From Kordiimonas lipolytica (GTDB lineage Bacteria; Pseudomonadota; Alphaproteobacteria; Sphingomonadales; Kordiimonadaceae), in assembly GCF_001550065.1 (NCBI RefSeq), contig NZ_LRUB01000027.1, positions 1 to 64,000 on the forward strand: a stretch of 64,000 nt of DNA, in the 5' to 3' direction. This document shows positions 35,203 through 45,900 of this stretch, in pieces. Position 1 is the stretch's first letter; each line of letters opens with the position of its first letter. The notes under the pieces were generated by a model, which ran no database searches, had not been told where the DNA came from, and saw only the letters and a list, made by a program, of their open reading frames with translations. Position numbers and translations under genes: made by a program.

Positions 35203-37359
35203 ATGATGATCCAAGCAACCGGACGGACAAAGCCTGAGGCGATGACCTCAAACAGAGAAGTGCGACAGGAAGCAGAAGAAGAGAGTTTTCTGCCAACAAA
35301 ATCTGGAGACCCCATCACCGTTAATGAAACCGACGGGAACATTTACGGTGGATCAAAAATCACAGCTTTGGAAAGCGGAAACGCTGTTGTCATTTGGACC
35401 ATAGACGGCGACAGCTTCGGACAAATTGTTTCCGCCGACGGGGAACCGATTGGCAGCAATTTTGAACTCCCTTCCCATGAAAGCATTGCCGCCCTCAGCT
35501 CCGGTGGGTTTGTAATCGCCTGGGGGGAGGATGGCGCTATCTATACCCAGACCTTCGACAATGAAGGGGCTGCGGTAAGTGCAATAGAAACCGTTACCAA
35601 CCACTCGCACTCCAGTGCTGCAACGGTTCACGCCCTGTCTGACGGAGGCTTCCTCGTCGGCTGGACCAGTAACGTCTATTATATTGGCCTGGGCAATACG
35701 CTTGGCAGCATGGGCCGCATCTACAACCAATATGCACAAGTCCAATCGAACGAGATTCAGCTCAGTGCGTTTACTGATGGCTATCACACGGCCCCCGAAA
35801 TAGCCCCTAGTGCAGATGGGGGATTTGCCGTTGTCTATTCCGCCGACGAAAGCGGCGCCGACGAAAAGGACGTCTTCCTGCGCTTTTTTGACTCAAACGG
35901 GAATGTTATCGAGATCGATAGCGAACTGTCGGACAACCGCATCCGCGTCAATTCGGTGACAGAGGGCGAACAATTTGATCCAGATATTGCCTTGCTGAAC
36001 GATGGGTTATACGTCGTTACCTGGACTACGGACCAAAGCGAACTCGGCTACAATAACACCGACGTCATGGGCAGAATAATCAGCTCGGACGGGTCCTTTG
36101 TCAGCGATCCGTTTGTACTGAATACCGAACTGAACAATAACCAGTCAGATACAAGCGTTTATGCTTTAGGCGACGGCGGCTTTATCGCCGGCTGGTCTGG
36201 GTTTTACTGGAGAGGGCAGCGCTTCGATTCCGAGGGCAACAAGCTGGGCGAGGAAATCCTTGGCAGTAACGACAATCTGGCGATTTTCGATGGCAGATAC
36301 CTGTCGAACTGGAGCCATGAGGGCATCCATGTTCAAGCCTATGACTTTGTTTTCCAAACGGTTCAAATGTCCGGATCCGACGCTGACGACCGCCTGACCG
36401 GCACAACCGGGGCTGATGTCATTCTAGCCGACAGTGGTAACGATACCGTCAGCGGTGGTGCTGGCGCAGATTCCATTCTGGGCGGCGACGGTGCTGATGT
36501 CCTGCGCGGAAATGCTGGCGGCGACACCATCAATGGCGGAGACGGCAATGACGTTATCTGGGCAGGTGCCGGCGATAATGGGCATGACCGCTTCTGGGGC
36601 GGAAACGGCGCTGATACCATTGGCGGCGGAGCAGGCAGCGACCTGATCGTAGGCGAAGCCGGCCCCGACGTGTTGTTTGGCGGAACCGGATATGACACGC
36701 TGGTCGGCGGAGAGTGGGACGGCAGCGCTGGCTTTGCCGATACTTCCTCAAATTCCATCTGGGCGGGTGAAGGCAACGATGTCGTATACGGGGCATCTGC
36801 CGCGGACCAACTGGGCGGCGGTGACGGTGACGACTATATCGCAGGCGCGGGCGGCAATGACATCATTTATGCCGGGCGAACAGGTGATGACACCCTGGAT
36901 GGCGGCGCAGGCGACGACATCATTTTCGGTGGCAGGGACGATGATGTTGTCCGCGGTGGCGATGGCGATGATGAACTTTATGGCGGTCGGCTGCATGATG
37001 TTGTGGAAGGTGGCGCGGGCAACGATTCCATCTATGGCGGAACCGGCAATGACACCCTTACGGGCGGCGAAGGCGACGACATCATTCTTCCCGGCAATAA
37101 CTCTTTGTCCGGCGCAGTTGATTACGATCTGCTGATTTTCGCCGCGGGCCACGGCAGCGATATCGTTTCAGGGTTCAGCCTTGATGAAGACCAGCTTGAT
37201 CTTTCTGCGACCAGTACGGAATTCATTGACCTTGCGGCCGTACAAGCCGCAGCCACAGATACCGATGAAGGTGTCCTGATTGATACCGGCGGTGGCAACA
37301 GCATCCTGCTGACCGGCATAACCGCAGCCGATCTTATTGATCTGCAGGTTGTCCTGTAG
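35203..37359 (+). CDS. RTX calcium-binding protein 1 (type I secreted)
   Basis: 718 residues from the ATGATG at 35203, which follows GGGGG; an earlier in-frame ATG at 35167 has none. Residues about 30-395 hold at least six repeats of a propeller-like module (pattern ALSDGGFLVGWTS...G...FDSNGN). From about 400 to 635 there are many GGxGxDxUx RTX nonapeptides (for example GGDGADVLRGNAGGDTINGGDGND), then a roughly 80-residue C-terminal domain (DLLIFAAGHGSDIVSGFSLDEDQLDLSA...). No signal peptide, as expected for type I export. No transporter genes are nearby. Confidence 0.9.
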   Translation: MMIQATGRTKPEAMTSNREVRQEAEEESFLPTKSGDPITVNETDGNIYGGSKITALESGNAVVIWTIDGDSFGQIVSADGEPIGSNFELPSHESIAALSSGGFVIAWGEDGAIYTQTFDNEGAAVSAIETVTNHSHSSAATVHALSDGGFLVGWTSNVYYIGLGNTLGSMGRIYNQYAQVQSNEIQLSAFTDGYHTAPEIAPSADGGFAVVYSADESGADEKDVFLRFFDSNGNVIEIDSELSDNRIRVNSVTEGEQFDPDIALLNDGLYVVTWTTDQSELGYNNTDVMGRIISSDGSFVSDPFVLNTELNNNQSDTSVYALGDGGFIAGWSGFYWRGQRFDSEGNKLGEEILGSNDNLAIFDGRYLSNWSHEGIHVQAYDFVFQTVQMSGSDADDRLTGTTGADVILADSGNDTVSGGAGADSILGGDGADVLRGNAGGDTINGGDGNDVIWAGAGDNGHDRFWGGNGADTIGGGAGSDLIVGEAGPDVLFGGTGYDTLVGGEWDGSAGFADTSSNSIWAGEGNDVVYGASAADQLGGGDGDDYIAGAGGNDIIYAGRTGDDTLDGGAGDDIIFGGRDDDVVRGGDGDDELYGGRLHDVVEGGAGNDSIYGGTGNDTLTGGEGDDIILPGNNSLSGAVDYDLLIFAAGHGSDIVSGFSLDEDQLDLSATSTEFIDLAAVQAAATDTDEGVLIDTGGGNSILLTGITAADLIDLQVVL

Positions 37360-37397
37360 CCATCAGATATAACACTGGACTTCTTGGGGGGAAGCGC

Positions 37398-39752
37398 ATG
37401 ACCGACATAACCATTGCGGAAGACTCGTCGACTGCCATTGATCTGAATGACGATCAGTCCGACACAATCACAATTAACGCGACCCTGTCGAATTATATTG
37501 ATGCCGGCGGCGGTGAGCGTGACACGCTGACCAACAACGGCATAATCGACTATCAAAGCGATGCTGCCATCAAAAACGCCGCCTTCTACAGCGGTGCTAC
37601 ACTGGTGGACGTCACAAATGCCGGTACTATTTCAACTCTGACCTACCCTTCTCCAGAAGACGAGCCCGAGTGGACCCAAGGGAACGGCATACAGGTTGGG
37701 ACTGGCACGCTGACCCTCACCAACCTCGCGTCTGGTGAAATCAGAAGTGGCAAACACGGTGTTTATGTAGCTGGCGATGGTACGACCGCCTCTTCCGATA
37801 CCGACATTTCCAACCAGGGCCTGATCCATAGTGCCGCCCACGCCATCTTGATCTACGGTGGTACTGTCACCAATTCCGGGACCTTGGAGGCCGTTGGTGG
37901 ATCGTTGGTTGGCGGCGACCCCCTTTATGCGCCTAACGGAATCTATTCCGGTTACCTGAGCACCCAAGACAGCAATGATTATCAGGCGGCGCACACTTCG
38001 ATCACCAATACCGCCTCAGGTACCATTAGCGGCATGGCGACAGGTATTTACCTTGAAAATGGCGGGGGAAGTATAACGAATGCCGGATCCATTTCAGGTG
38101 GTGCCGCAGGCATTATCGTCAGGGGCAGCGATCTCTCGCTTGACCTCACCAACAGCGGCACCATTGTAACCGACGGCAGTGAAGCGGCCACATTCAGTGT
38201 TCTGGGCGCCTTTGGCATAATGGTTCATAAGGAAAGCAGCCTCAACCTTACGCTGACAGGGACCGTTTCAAGCAGCGAAACGGGCATCTACGCCGGCCAG
38301 GCCGATATTACGGTTTCAGGCAGCGGCAGAATTCTTGCCAACACGGCCACAGGCAACAGCGGCTATGCTATTGAAACGGCAGATGCGGAAGACTTCGCCG
38401 CAATTGCAAGCCGAGTTTATACCAGCAGCTATTCACCCTTGCTGCCTGATGATTTCTGGTCCTTTGCTACAAACGCCCAGGTGGAGGCCTTTGCCGTTAG
38501 GCTGGGGCTGATCGACGGCACCGATTCCAACTACGCTTTCTATTTTCACTATGAGTATGAAAAGGGTGAATCTGAATACTATCGCTCTACCGGTGAGCTT
38601 CAATCCTATGAGAACGAGTTTGGCACATTCACGCTTGAGCTTGTCAACGGCCAGTATGCCCTTCACCTGAATGGAGAATTGGTCACCGAGGTTCCAGACA
38701 ATCATTCGTTTGCCGACACAATCACCAATGCCGGCTTTATCGATGGCGACATCTCGCTTGGGATGGGCGACGATACACTGACCAACACCGGCACCATTGA
38801 TGGCCGGGTTTACCTGGGCGACGGCGCTGACACATTCATTGCGACCAACGGTGGCGCCAATGTATTTGGCGGCAGCGGCCATGACCATATCACAGGTAGT
38901 AGCGAGGCGGATATTTTGCGCGGCGACGGGGGTGCCGACACCATCCATGGCGGTGCAGGCAATGACCAGATATGGGCCGGCGCTGATGATATCGGCGGCG
39001 ACCATTTTTTTGGTGGCGACGGCAATGATATTATAGGCGGCGGTAATGGGAATGACCTGCTGGTCGGCGGCAGTGGAGCCGATGCGCTCTTTGGCGGCAA
39101 TGGCCAGGATACATTGGTTGGTGGCGATTGGAACGAAGGAACCGTCACCGCCGGTAAAAACGCCGAGCAGCTTTGGGCTGGCGGCGGCAATGACCTGATT
39201 TATGGGTCCGACGTTGCAGACCAACTGGGCGGCGGAACGGGCGACGATACCATTCACGGCAATGGCGGCGCCGACACGATATACGCTGGCAAAGCGGGTA
39301 ACGATATCCTGTATGGCGGCGGAGGAAACGACCTCGTGTTCGCCGGATCGGAAAACGACCAGGTCGACGGCGGCGAGGGCAACGACGAACTGTATGGCGG
39401 GGCCGGTGACGACTCTCTCACCGGCGGTGACGGTTCAGACACGCTCTATGGCGGCGCCGATGCCGACACACTGGTTGGCGGTGCAGGGGCCGATATCCTT
39501 CGCCCTGGCGGGGGCGCAGACGTGCTGGTCTTCCAGGCGGGAAGCGAGTCAGACACGGTCGAAGGCTTTGATCTGGCAGAAGACAGACTGAATCTCGAGG
39601 CAACCTCAACTGATTTCATCAGCGTCGACGACGTTATCGCTGCGGCCACAGAAACAGCGGACGGCGTGTTGATCGACTTGGGCGGCGGCGACAGCCTCCT
39701 GCTCACAGACCTCGCACTCGCAGACCTCAATACGGTGACATTCGACCTATAG
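37398..39752 (+). CDS. RTX calcium-binding protein 2 (type I secreted)
   Basis: 784 residues. The first about 330 residues are repeats of NAGTI/NSGTI type (ITNTASGTISGMATGIYLENGGGSITNAGSISGG), suggesting a right-handed beta-helix as in passenger domains and pectin lyase folds. After a unique segment, RTX nonapeptides run from about 475 to 700. The C-terminal domain (VLVFQAGSESDTVEGFDLAEDRLNLEATSTDFISVDDV) is clearly homologous to that of the upstream gene, 38 bases away. Likely cotranscribed; probably both secreted by the same system. Confidence 0.9.
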   Translation: MTDITIAEDSSTAIDLNDDQSDTITINATLSNYIDAGGGERDTLTNNGIIDYQSDAAIKNAAFYSGATLVDVTNAGTISTLTYPSPEDEPEWTQGNGIQVGTGTLTLTNLASGEIRSGKHGVYVAGDGTTASSDTDISNQGLIHSAAHAILIYGGTVTNSGTLEAVGGSLVGGDPLYAPNGIYSGYLSTQDSNDYQAAHTSITNTASGTISGMATGIYLENGGGSITNAGSISGGAAGIIVRGSDLSLDLTNSGTIVTDGSEAATFSVLGAFGIMVHKESSLNLTLTGTVSSSETGIYAGQADITVSGSGRILANTATGNSGYAIETADAEDFAAIASRVYTSSYSPLLPDDFWSFATNAQVEAFAVRLGLIDGTDSNYAFYFHYEYEKGESEYYRSTGELQSYENEFGTFTLELVNGQYALHLNGELVTEVPDNHSFADTITNAGFIDGDISLGMGDDTLTNTGTIDGRVYLGDGADTFIATNGGANVFGGSGHDHITGSSEADILRGDGGADTIHGGAGNDQIWAGADDIGGDHFFGGDGNDIIGGGNGNDLLVGGSGADALFGGNGQDTLVGGDWNEGTVTAGKNAEQLWAGGGNDLIYGSDVADQLGGGTGDDTIHGNGGADTIYAGKAGNDILYGGGGNDLVFAGSENDQVDGGEGNDELYGGAGDDSLTGGDGSDTLYGGADADTLVGGAGADILRPGGGADVLVFQAGSESDTVEGFDLAEDRLNLEATSTDFISVDDVIAAATETADGVLIDLGGGDSLLLTDLALADLNTVTFDL

Positions 39753-39822
39753 CCTGTTGCAGACTTTCGGGAATGGCGCGTATGCTGCGCGCCTCAACCC
39801 CTGTTCTCCGGATTGCCGCCCT

Positions 39823-40203
39823 ATGACCCGCACCTATGCAAGCTTCCCCGCAATCTATGATCTGGTGCGCGAAATCCCGAAAGGCCAGGTCGCGAGCTAC
39901 GGCATGGTGGCAAGCTTGCTGCCTGGCGTGACGCCGCGGATCGTGGGGTTCGCCATGGCCGCCACACCAGCCGAACAGGGCATCCCGTGGCAGCGGGTGA
40001 TCAACAGCGCCGGAAAGATAAGCGAGCGCGACGGGGCGACGCGGCAGCGCGACCGGCTGGTGGCAGAAGGTATCAGCTTCAGGAAAAACGGCGCTGTGGA
40101 CTGGAAAACCTGCCGCTGGCAGGGCCCATCGGAAGCCTGGCTTGATCGAAACGGCGTCGACTTCATGGATTTCCTGACCATCCAGAGCGGCTGGCCGGGC
40201 TGA
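39823..40203 (+). CDS. Alkyltransferase-like (ATL) DNA repair protein
   Basis: 126 residues matching the DNA-binding half of O6-alkylguanine alkyltransferases (VREIPKGQVASYGMVASLLPG...PRIVGFAMAATP). The active-site PCHR is replaced by PWQRVIN (Trp56), the hallmark of ATL proteins, which bind alkylated guanine without removing the group and hand the lesion to nucleotide excision repair. The start at 39823 is set by homology; the frame is open further upstream without coding character. Confidence 0.88.
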   Translation: MTRTYASFPAIYDLVREIPKGQVASYGMVASLLPGVTPRIVGFAMAATPAEQGIPWQRVINSAGKISERDGATRQRDRLVAEGISFRKNGAVDWKTCRWQGPSEAWLDRNGVDFMDFLTIQSGWPG

Positions 40204-40234
40204 AAACCGCCTGAATTTACCCACTTCAAAAAGA

Positions 40235-40258
40235 GCGAGGTGCCAAAAGGCACCCCGC
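40235..40258 (-). terminator. Terminator of the TonB receptor gene
   Basis: Ten-base-pair stem GCGAGGTGCC / GGCACCCCGC (one wobble pair) with loop AAAA. The minus strand continues with TCTTTTTG. It lies 17 bases beyond the receptor stop. Confidence 0.88.
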
Positions 40259-40274
40259 AGAGGTGGGAACGTGC

Positions 40275-42386
40275 CTAGAAACGATAATCCAGGCGGAGGA
40301 AAGCGTTGGTGCCCACGCCCGGCAGGCGCGAACCAAGGGGAACATCTGAATCCGATATGCGGTTATAGCCGGCCAGATGATCCTGATAGAAACGGTCGAA
40401 CAGGTTCTCCACGCCCGCAGTCAAGCTGACGCTGTCGCTCAGCCAATAGCCCGCGTAGATATCGGCAAGCGCATATCCGTCTGTCGCCACTTCGCTGTTG
40501 GTGGCAGACACCTTGTTCTGGGCAGCCACAAGGCGGGTCGCGGCGGTCACATACCAGTCACCCCCCTCATACGTCAGGGCAATGGTGCCGCGTGCCGGTG
40601 CGATGCGGTAAAGGTTATCGCTAATGTCATCGCGCTTTGCGCGGACATAGCTGAAGCTGCCGTCCAGATGCAGCCGGTCGCTGATTGTCACGCCCATATC
40701 AAGGTCAATACCGTAAAGCGTGGCGTCCACATTGCCGAAGCGAAGCGGCGTCGGGTCACCGTTCATGGCGGAAATCATCTCAACCGGCGTGTTCACAACA
40801 CCCGGCGTGTCGTCATAGGCCACACCCTGGATAAAATCGTCCACCTTGCGGTAAAAGACTGTCGGGCGCGCATAGAAGCGATCACCGGCATAGTCCACGC
40901 CCAGTTCCGCGATCAGGGCTGTTTCGGCCTTAAGCGCCACATCACCCACATAGGTGTTGCCGTCAGCCAGCCCCCCGCTCGCGGGTGTCGGCAGCCAGGC
41001 ATATTGTTCAACATAACCCGGCGCCCGGTTCTTGCGGGCAAGCGTGGCGCGCAGGGTTGCCTGTTCGCTCAGCGCATACCAGCCCTGGAACACGATATCC
41101 ACCAGATCATGCGTCACATCCGTGTCTGCATTGGTGAAGGCCATCGCCAGCATAGCCGGCCCCATTGGCACGGCGCTGCCGACGCTCGCGCCCTCTGTTG
41201 TACTTGAATAATGGTCATAGCGCACGCCGATCTCATAGCCGCTACCGCCCTCTTCCATGCGCCATTCACCAAAGCCGCCAATGCGCTCCATCTCGATACC
41301 CTTGAAGCTTTGGAGGAAGAAATCCGCATTATTCGGGTTGGTAATCTTCAGGTCATGGGTGCTGCTTTCATAGTCACCCCCCACCTTCAGCTTGCCGCCC
41401 GCGAAATCCGTGGTGGCCATCAGGTCAGCCGTCCAGGTTTCGGCCCAGGCGAGGCTGCGGCGCTGCATCATCGGCATTGGCGCCGGGCGCGAGAGATAGT
41501 TGGTCATGGCGTGCGAGATATCGGCATACCCCACGTTGGCCTCAACATTCATCCCGTCATACTTGCCGCGATATTTGGCCTGAACGAAGTCACCGTTGAA
41601 GAATTCGATGTCCATGGCGAACGGCGGGTTGCCCGTGTCGTCCACCTTCTGGTGGCGGTAATCAAGGCCCAGTTCGTGCTTGCCGTCCTGGCTGCGCCAA
41701 CCCATGCCGACACCTGCGACCGACCGCTCATGGAAAGTGTTTGTGATATCGCCGCGTCCGGACCTCAGATCATCGCCTTCCTCATAGGACGCCAGCACAT
41801 GTATGCGCCATGTGTCTGTGGATGCGCCAACCACGCCGCCCAGGGCCATGCTTTCATCGGCGCTGCGCACCGTGGCGGAAAGGCTGCCGCTCAGGTCAGC
41901 GCTGCTGCTACCGGAAAAATCCACTTTCTTCAGCGTGGCGTTTACATTCCCGGCAAGACCCGGCCCTTTGGACACGGACCCCACACTGCGGGAAACCTCA
42001 AGGCTTTCCACAAGCGGCAGGGGCGCATACTGAAGCGGCGGGTCCATCAGGTTCGGGCCACCTGAGCCGAAACGCTGACCATCGATGGAAACGCCGACAC
42101 GTGCGCCCATCAGGCCACGGAACTGCACCTGGCCAGAAAGCGCACCGTTATTGATCAGGGCCCCACCGGGAACGGCTGTGGCGAGCGCGGCTGCGTCGGC
42201 CTTGGCTACGCGCACCGGCTTCACCTCGCTGGTGGTCAGGGTTGTCTGGTCGCGGCGAGCACCAACAACCAGGATTTCTGTCAGGGTGTCGCTGTCTGCA
42301 TTTGCGGATTCAGCGGCAGCAGGCATGGACAGCATGGTGGAAGACGCCAACGCTACAAGCGCGAGGCGTGAATGATTGAAAATCAT
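40275..42386 (-). CDS. TonB-dependent receptor, probable copper receptor
   Basis: 703-residue outer membrane receptor. Signal peptide (LALVALASSTMLSMPAAA-ES), TonB box/plug region (TEILVVGARRDQTTLT), plug motif with GQVQFRGLMGARVGVSIDGQRFGSGGPNLMDPPLQYAP, a 22-strand-type barrel, and C-terminal Phe (FLRLDYRF). The NLMDPP segment in the plug resembles OprC/NosA-type copper receptors, and a Met-rich stretch (PAPMPMMQRR) is present. The DUF2946-like gene directly upstream supports copper. A different substrate cannot be excluded. Start at 42386 follows GGAGTGA. Confidence 0.82.
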   Translation of the reverse strand: MIFNHSRLALVALASSTMLSMPAAAESANADSDTLTEILVVGARRDQTTLTTSEVKPVRVAKADAAALATAVPGGALINNGALSGQVQFRGLMGARVGVSIDGQRFGSGGPNLMDPPLQYAPLPLVESLEVSRSVGSVSKGPGLAGNVNATLKKVDFSGSSSADLSGSLSATVRSADESMALGGVVGASTDTWRIHVLASYEEGDDLRSGRGDITNTFHERSVAGVGMGWRSQDGKHELGLDYRHQKVDDTGNPPFAMDIEFFNGDFVQAKYRGKYDGMNVEANVGYADISHAMTNYLSRPAPMPMMQRRSLAWAETWTADLMATTDFAGGKLKVGGDYESSTHDLKITNPNNADFFLQSFKGIEMERIGGFGEWRMEEGGSGYEIGVRYDHYSSTTEGASVGSAVPMGPAMLAMAFTNADTDVTHDLVDIVFQGWYALSEQATLRATLARKNRAPGYVEQYAWLPTPASGGLADGNTYVGDVALKAETALIAELGVDYAGDRFYARPTVFYRKVDDFIQGVAYDDTPGVVNTPVEMISAMNGDPTPLRFGNVDATLYGIDLDMGVTISDRLHLDGSFSYVRAKRDDISDNLYRIAPARGTIALTYEGGDWYVTAATRLVAAQNKVSATNSEVATDGYALADIYAGYWLSDSVSLTAGVENLFDRFYQDHLAGYNRISDSDVPLGSRLPGVGTNAFLRLDYRF

Positions 42387-42445
42387 GAATATCACTCCGA
42401 ATGGCCGGTGAAAATCAATCCGGCACAACAAAAACAAAAAATGGT

Positions 42446-42838
42446 TTAAGTGCGGAGTGTGGTTGGCGGTCCCCTGCCTTCATAAGGCACCACCACAAGG
42501 CTGCGCGTGGGGGCAATGACAGGGGTAATGGTAACGGGATCGTTCGGCACAGCCACAAGGACGACACGGTCCAGATCAGCCGCCATGACGGCAGGCTGGC
42601 CGGTACACTGGCGACAGTCGCTGCAGTCAGCAGTATGGCTTTCGCCGCTATCCGCCTGACTTGACGCCGAGGCATCGGTTTTGTCGATGCTGCACCAGCT
42701 TAAAGGATCGGAAAGGGAAAGGCCGTCTGCGGCAGAGGCCGGCGCCATGCAACAGCCAAGCTGCAGGAAGACGTTCAGAAGCACCGCGACAAGCGCGATA
42801 TCCCATGCAGCACCGTCTTTCCTGAATTTACGCAGCAT
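42446..42838 (-). CDS. DUF2946-like protein next to the receptor
   Basis: 130 residues from MLRKFRKDGAAWD (42838). One hydrophobic segment near the N-terminus (IALVAVLLNVFLQLGCCMAPASA) and a Cys/His-bearing region SHTADCSDCRQCTG. This layout (short membrane anchor, CxxCxxC-type motif, short tail) is that of the DUF2946 family, commonly encoded beside copper TonB receptors. Probably binds metal in the periplasm. 60 bases ahead of the receptor, presumably same transcript. Confidence 0.65.
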   Translation of the reverse strand: MLRKFRKDGAAWDIALVAVLLNVFLQLGCCMAPASAADGLSLSDPLSWCSIDKTDASASSQADSGESHTADCSDCRQCTGQPAVMAADLDRVVLVAVPNDPVTITPVIAPTRSLVVVPYEGRGPPTTLRT

Positions 42839-42946
42839 CAAAGGCGTTCCCGGACGTTTCCAATTGGCCGTCCGGTACCCCATGGCCGCCGACTATTCAA
42901 GTCATTTCAATCCAAGTGGACACTTTGCCGCGCCCTTACCGAGGCA

Positions 42947-45900
42947 TCACTTGGCCTGTTCAGGAGCCTCGCCAGAGGGGTCCAGCCCTTTCGCCATCAT
43001 ACGGTGCTCGTGCGAGAAGAAGCCGCGGATATCCTCAATCACCAGAATGAGCGCAGGCAGAGCGAACAGCATCACGAAGCTTGAGAAAACAAGCCCTGTC
43101 GCCAGGCTGACCGCCATCGGAATCAGGAACCGCGCCTGTGGGCTTGTTTCCGAAATAATCGGCAAAAGCCCGAGCGCCGTTGTGATGGTTGTCAGCGCGA
43201 TCGGGCGGAAACGCCTGAGCGTGGCACGCACAGCAGCATCAAGCGCGGTCGCACCCGGCTCCTGCAGTTCAAGATTATAGCGGTCAATCAGCACGACAGA
43301 AGCGTTCACCACCACGCCCGCAAGCGCCACGACACCAAAAAGCGACACGAACGAAAGGTCAAACCCCAGTGTCATGTGGCCATAAATGGCTCCGGCAATC
43401 CCAAGCGGGATAGACACCAGAATGATCGCCGGCTGGATATAGCTTTTGAGCTGGGTAGCCACCAGCGCATAGATGATGATCACTGCCAGCATGAAGCCCC
43501 GGAAGAGCGACGCGAAGTCTTCGCTCTGTTCGCGCGAGCCGCCTTCAAGCTGCCAGCGAAGGCCCGGGTGCTTTTCCATCAGCCCAGGCAGGATTTCAGC
43601 CTGAATCATATCATTGACCACATTGGGCGTTGTGATGGCTTCATCCACATCGGCTGTTACCGTGAGCACCCGGCGGCCGTTCACCCGCTCAATCGAGGTG
43701 GGGCTGCGGCCTTCACCAATATCCGCCACAAGCGCCAGCGGCACACCGCTTCCGTCCGGCAACCGGATACGGACATCCTGCAAATTCTCAAGGCTGTGGC
43801 GCATTTCTGCCGGGTACCGCACATAAACCTTCACTTCCTCGCGCCCGCGCTGGATGCGCTGTACTTCCTCACCGAAATAGGCCTGCCTGAGCTGGCGCGC
43901 GAGGTCTGTCGGTTTGACACCGGACGCGAGCCCAAGGTCCGTCAGGGTAAATTCGAACTGGCGCTTGCCAAGATCAAGCCCGGCGTCAATCTGGCTGACA
44001 CCGCCAATGAGCGCCAGCTGGTCTGCAAGGTCACCAGCCGCGGCTTCAAGTTCGTGTTGGTCGTCGTGCGCGAGCTCATAGCCCACATCGACGCTTTGCG
44101 GCCCGATGGTGGAAGCAAAAGAAAGCGTTTCGGCACCGGGAATTTGGCCCACCGCCTGTTCCCAGCGTCGCCCAATTTCGCGAGCGCTATAGCTACGGGC
44201 ATCGGTCGGCACCAGTTCAACAGACATCTGCCCCAAATGGCTGGCTGTCAGCGCGCTTGAAAAGCTGCCAGGCCCCGTGGCCTGGTTATAGCGCGCGCCT
44301 ATGGTCACGGACGTGGCGTTGATCACCGTCTCGCCCGATTCGGCTTTGATCTCTGCCGCCACTTTATCAAGTGCCGCCTGCAGCTGATCCATCGCGCCCA
44401 CGGTGGCTTCAAACGGTGCGCCGTTCGGCAGCGCCAGTCTGGCAGAGATTTCCGTACCCTCGATGTTGGGGAAGAAGACAACCCGCACAATGCCCGCGCC
44501 CACCAGTGAAAATCCGACCATCATCAGCGAGATGGTCGCCGCAACGGTTACGTAGCGGTACTGGCTTGCGCGCACGATCAAGCGCTGCAAGGGGCCGATG
44601 GCGAAGGCATCAAGCCCCCGCGCCACCTTCTGCTGGATGGTGCGAAGAAGGCCCTTAGACCAGCGGTTCTCGTGCCGGAGGTGCATCGGCAGAATGAAGA
44701 AGGCTTCAATCAAAGACACTGCCAGGATCGCGATCACCGCCACGGGTATGGGCCGCGTAATCTTGGCGAAGGTCCCTGTCTGGAACAAAAGCGGCGCGAA
44801 GGCCGCCATGGTGGTGAGCACGCCCACAAGTACCGGCGCATAGATATTTTTCACACCCTCAAAGGCGGCGCGGCTTTCATGGAAACCGTGCTGTTGTTCG
44901 GCATAGATATTTTCGCCCACCACGATGGCGTCATCCACCACGATACCGATCACGACGATAAGCGCGAACAGCGTCACCATATTGAGCGTGATACCGATAC
45001 TGCCGAAAATCAGGAAGCCGCCAAGGAAGCTGATGGGGATGCCCATCGCCACCCAGAAAGCCAGCTTGAAATCAAGGGTGGCCACAAGAAGCAGGAAAAC
45101 AAGCGCAAAGCCAAGAAGCGCGTTGCTCGTCAGCAAGCTGATCCGGTCCGCGAGGATTTCCGTCTGATCCCGGAACACCAGCACCTCAAGGCCTTCCTCA
45201 AGCGGAACGGTATCCACATAGGAGACCACCTTTTCCTTCACATCCAGGATATCAGCGCTTTCGTTTCTCAGGACATCAAGAAAGATCGCGGGTGAACCGT
45301 TATATTCATTGATCAGCGGCTCATCGGCGAAGCCGTCGGTCACGGTGGCGATGTCGCTCAGGCGCACAATGTCACCGGAACTGGATGAGCGGATCATGAT
45401 GCGTTCGAATTCGTCGCCCACCCGCGCCTTGGCATCCGTGCGCAAGAGGACTTCCCCATCACCCGATTTGATGGCTCCGCCAGAGAGTTCAATCGAGGAA
45501 TTGCGGATCGCGTCTGCCACTTCCTTGAAGGTGAGGTCATATTTCCTGAGCGTATCTTCCGAAAGCTCGATAGAGATTTCCTTGGCGCGCGCACCCCGGA
45601 TCGTGATGGCGGAAACGGCATCAAGCGCCAGCAGGTCCCGTTCCAGAAGCTCAGCTGTCGCGCGCATCTCTCTTTCACCAACCTGGCCCACCAGCACCAG
45701 CGTCAGCACGTTCGACAGCGACTGGGTCACGGTAACAATGGGTTGTTCGGCATTGCCGGGCGGGAAATCCACAAGGCTGTCGATCGCCGCCTCAACCTCA
45801 TCCTTCACCCGGTAGGCATCGACAAAATCTTCAAGTTCCAGCGTCAGCGCGCCGCGGTTCTCGTAAGCATAGGAGCGCACACGTTCCACGCCGTTCACGC

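Noticed and set aside
36400..37100. Short regular DNA repeats, at first glance CRISPR- or satellite-like
   Set aside because: They encode RTX nonapeptides in a large gene; no constant repeat plus unique spacer pattern.
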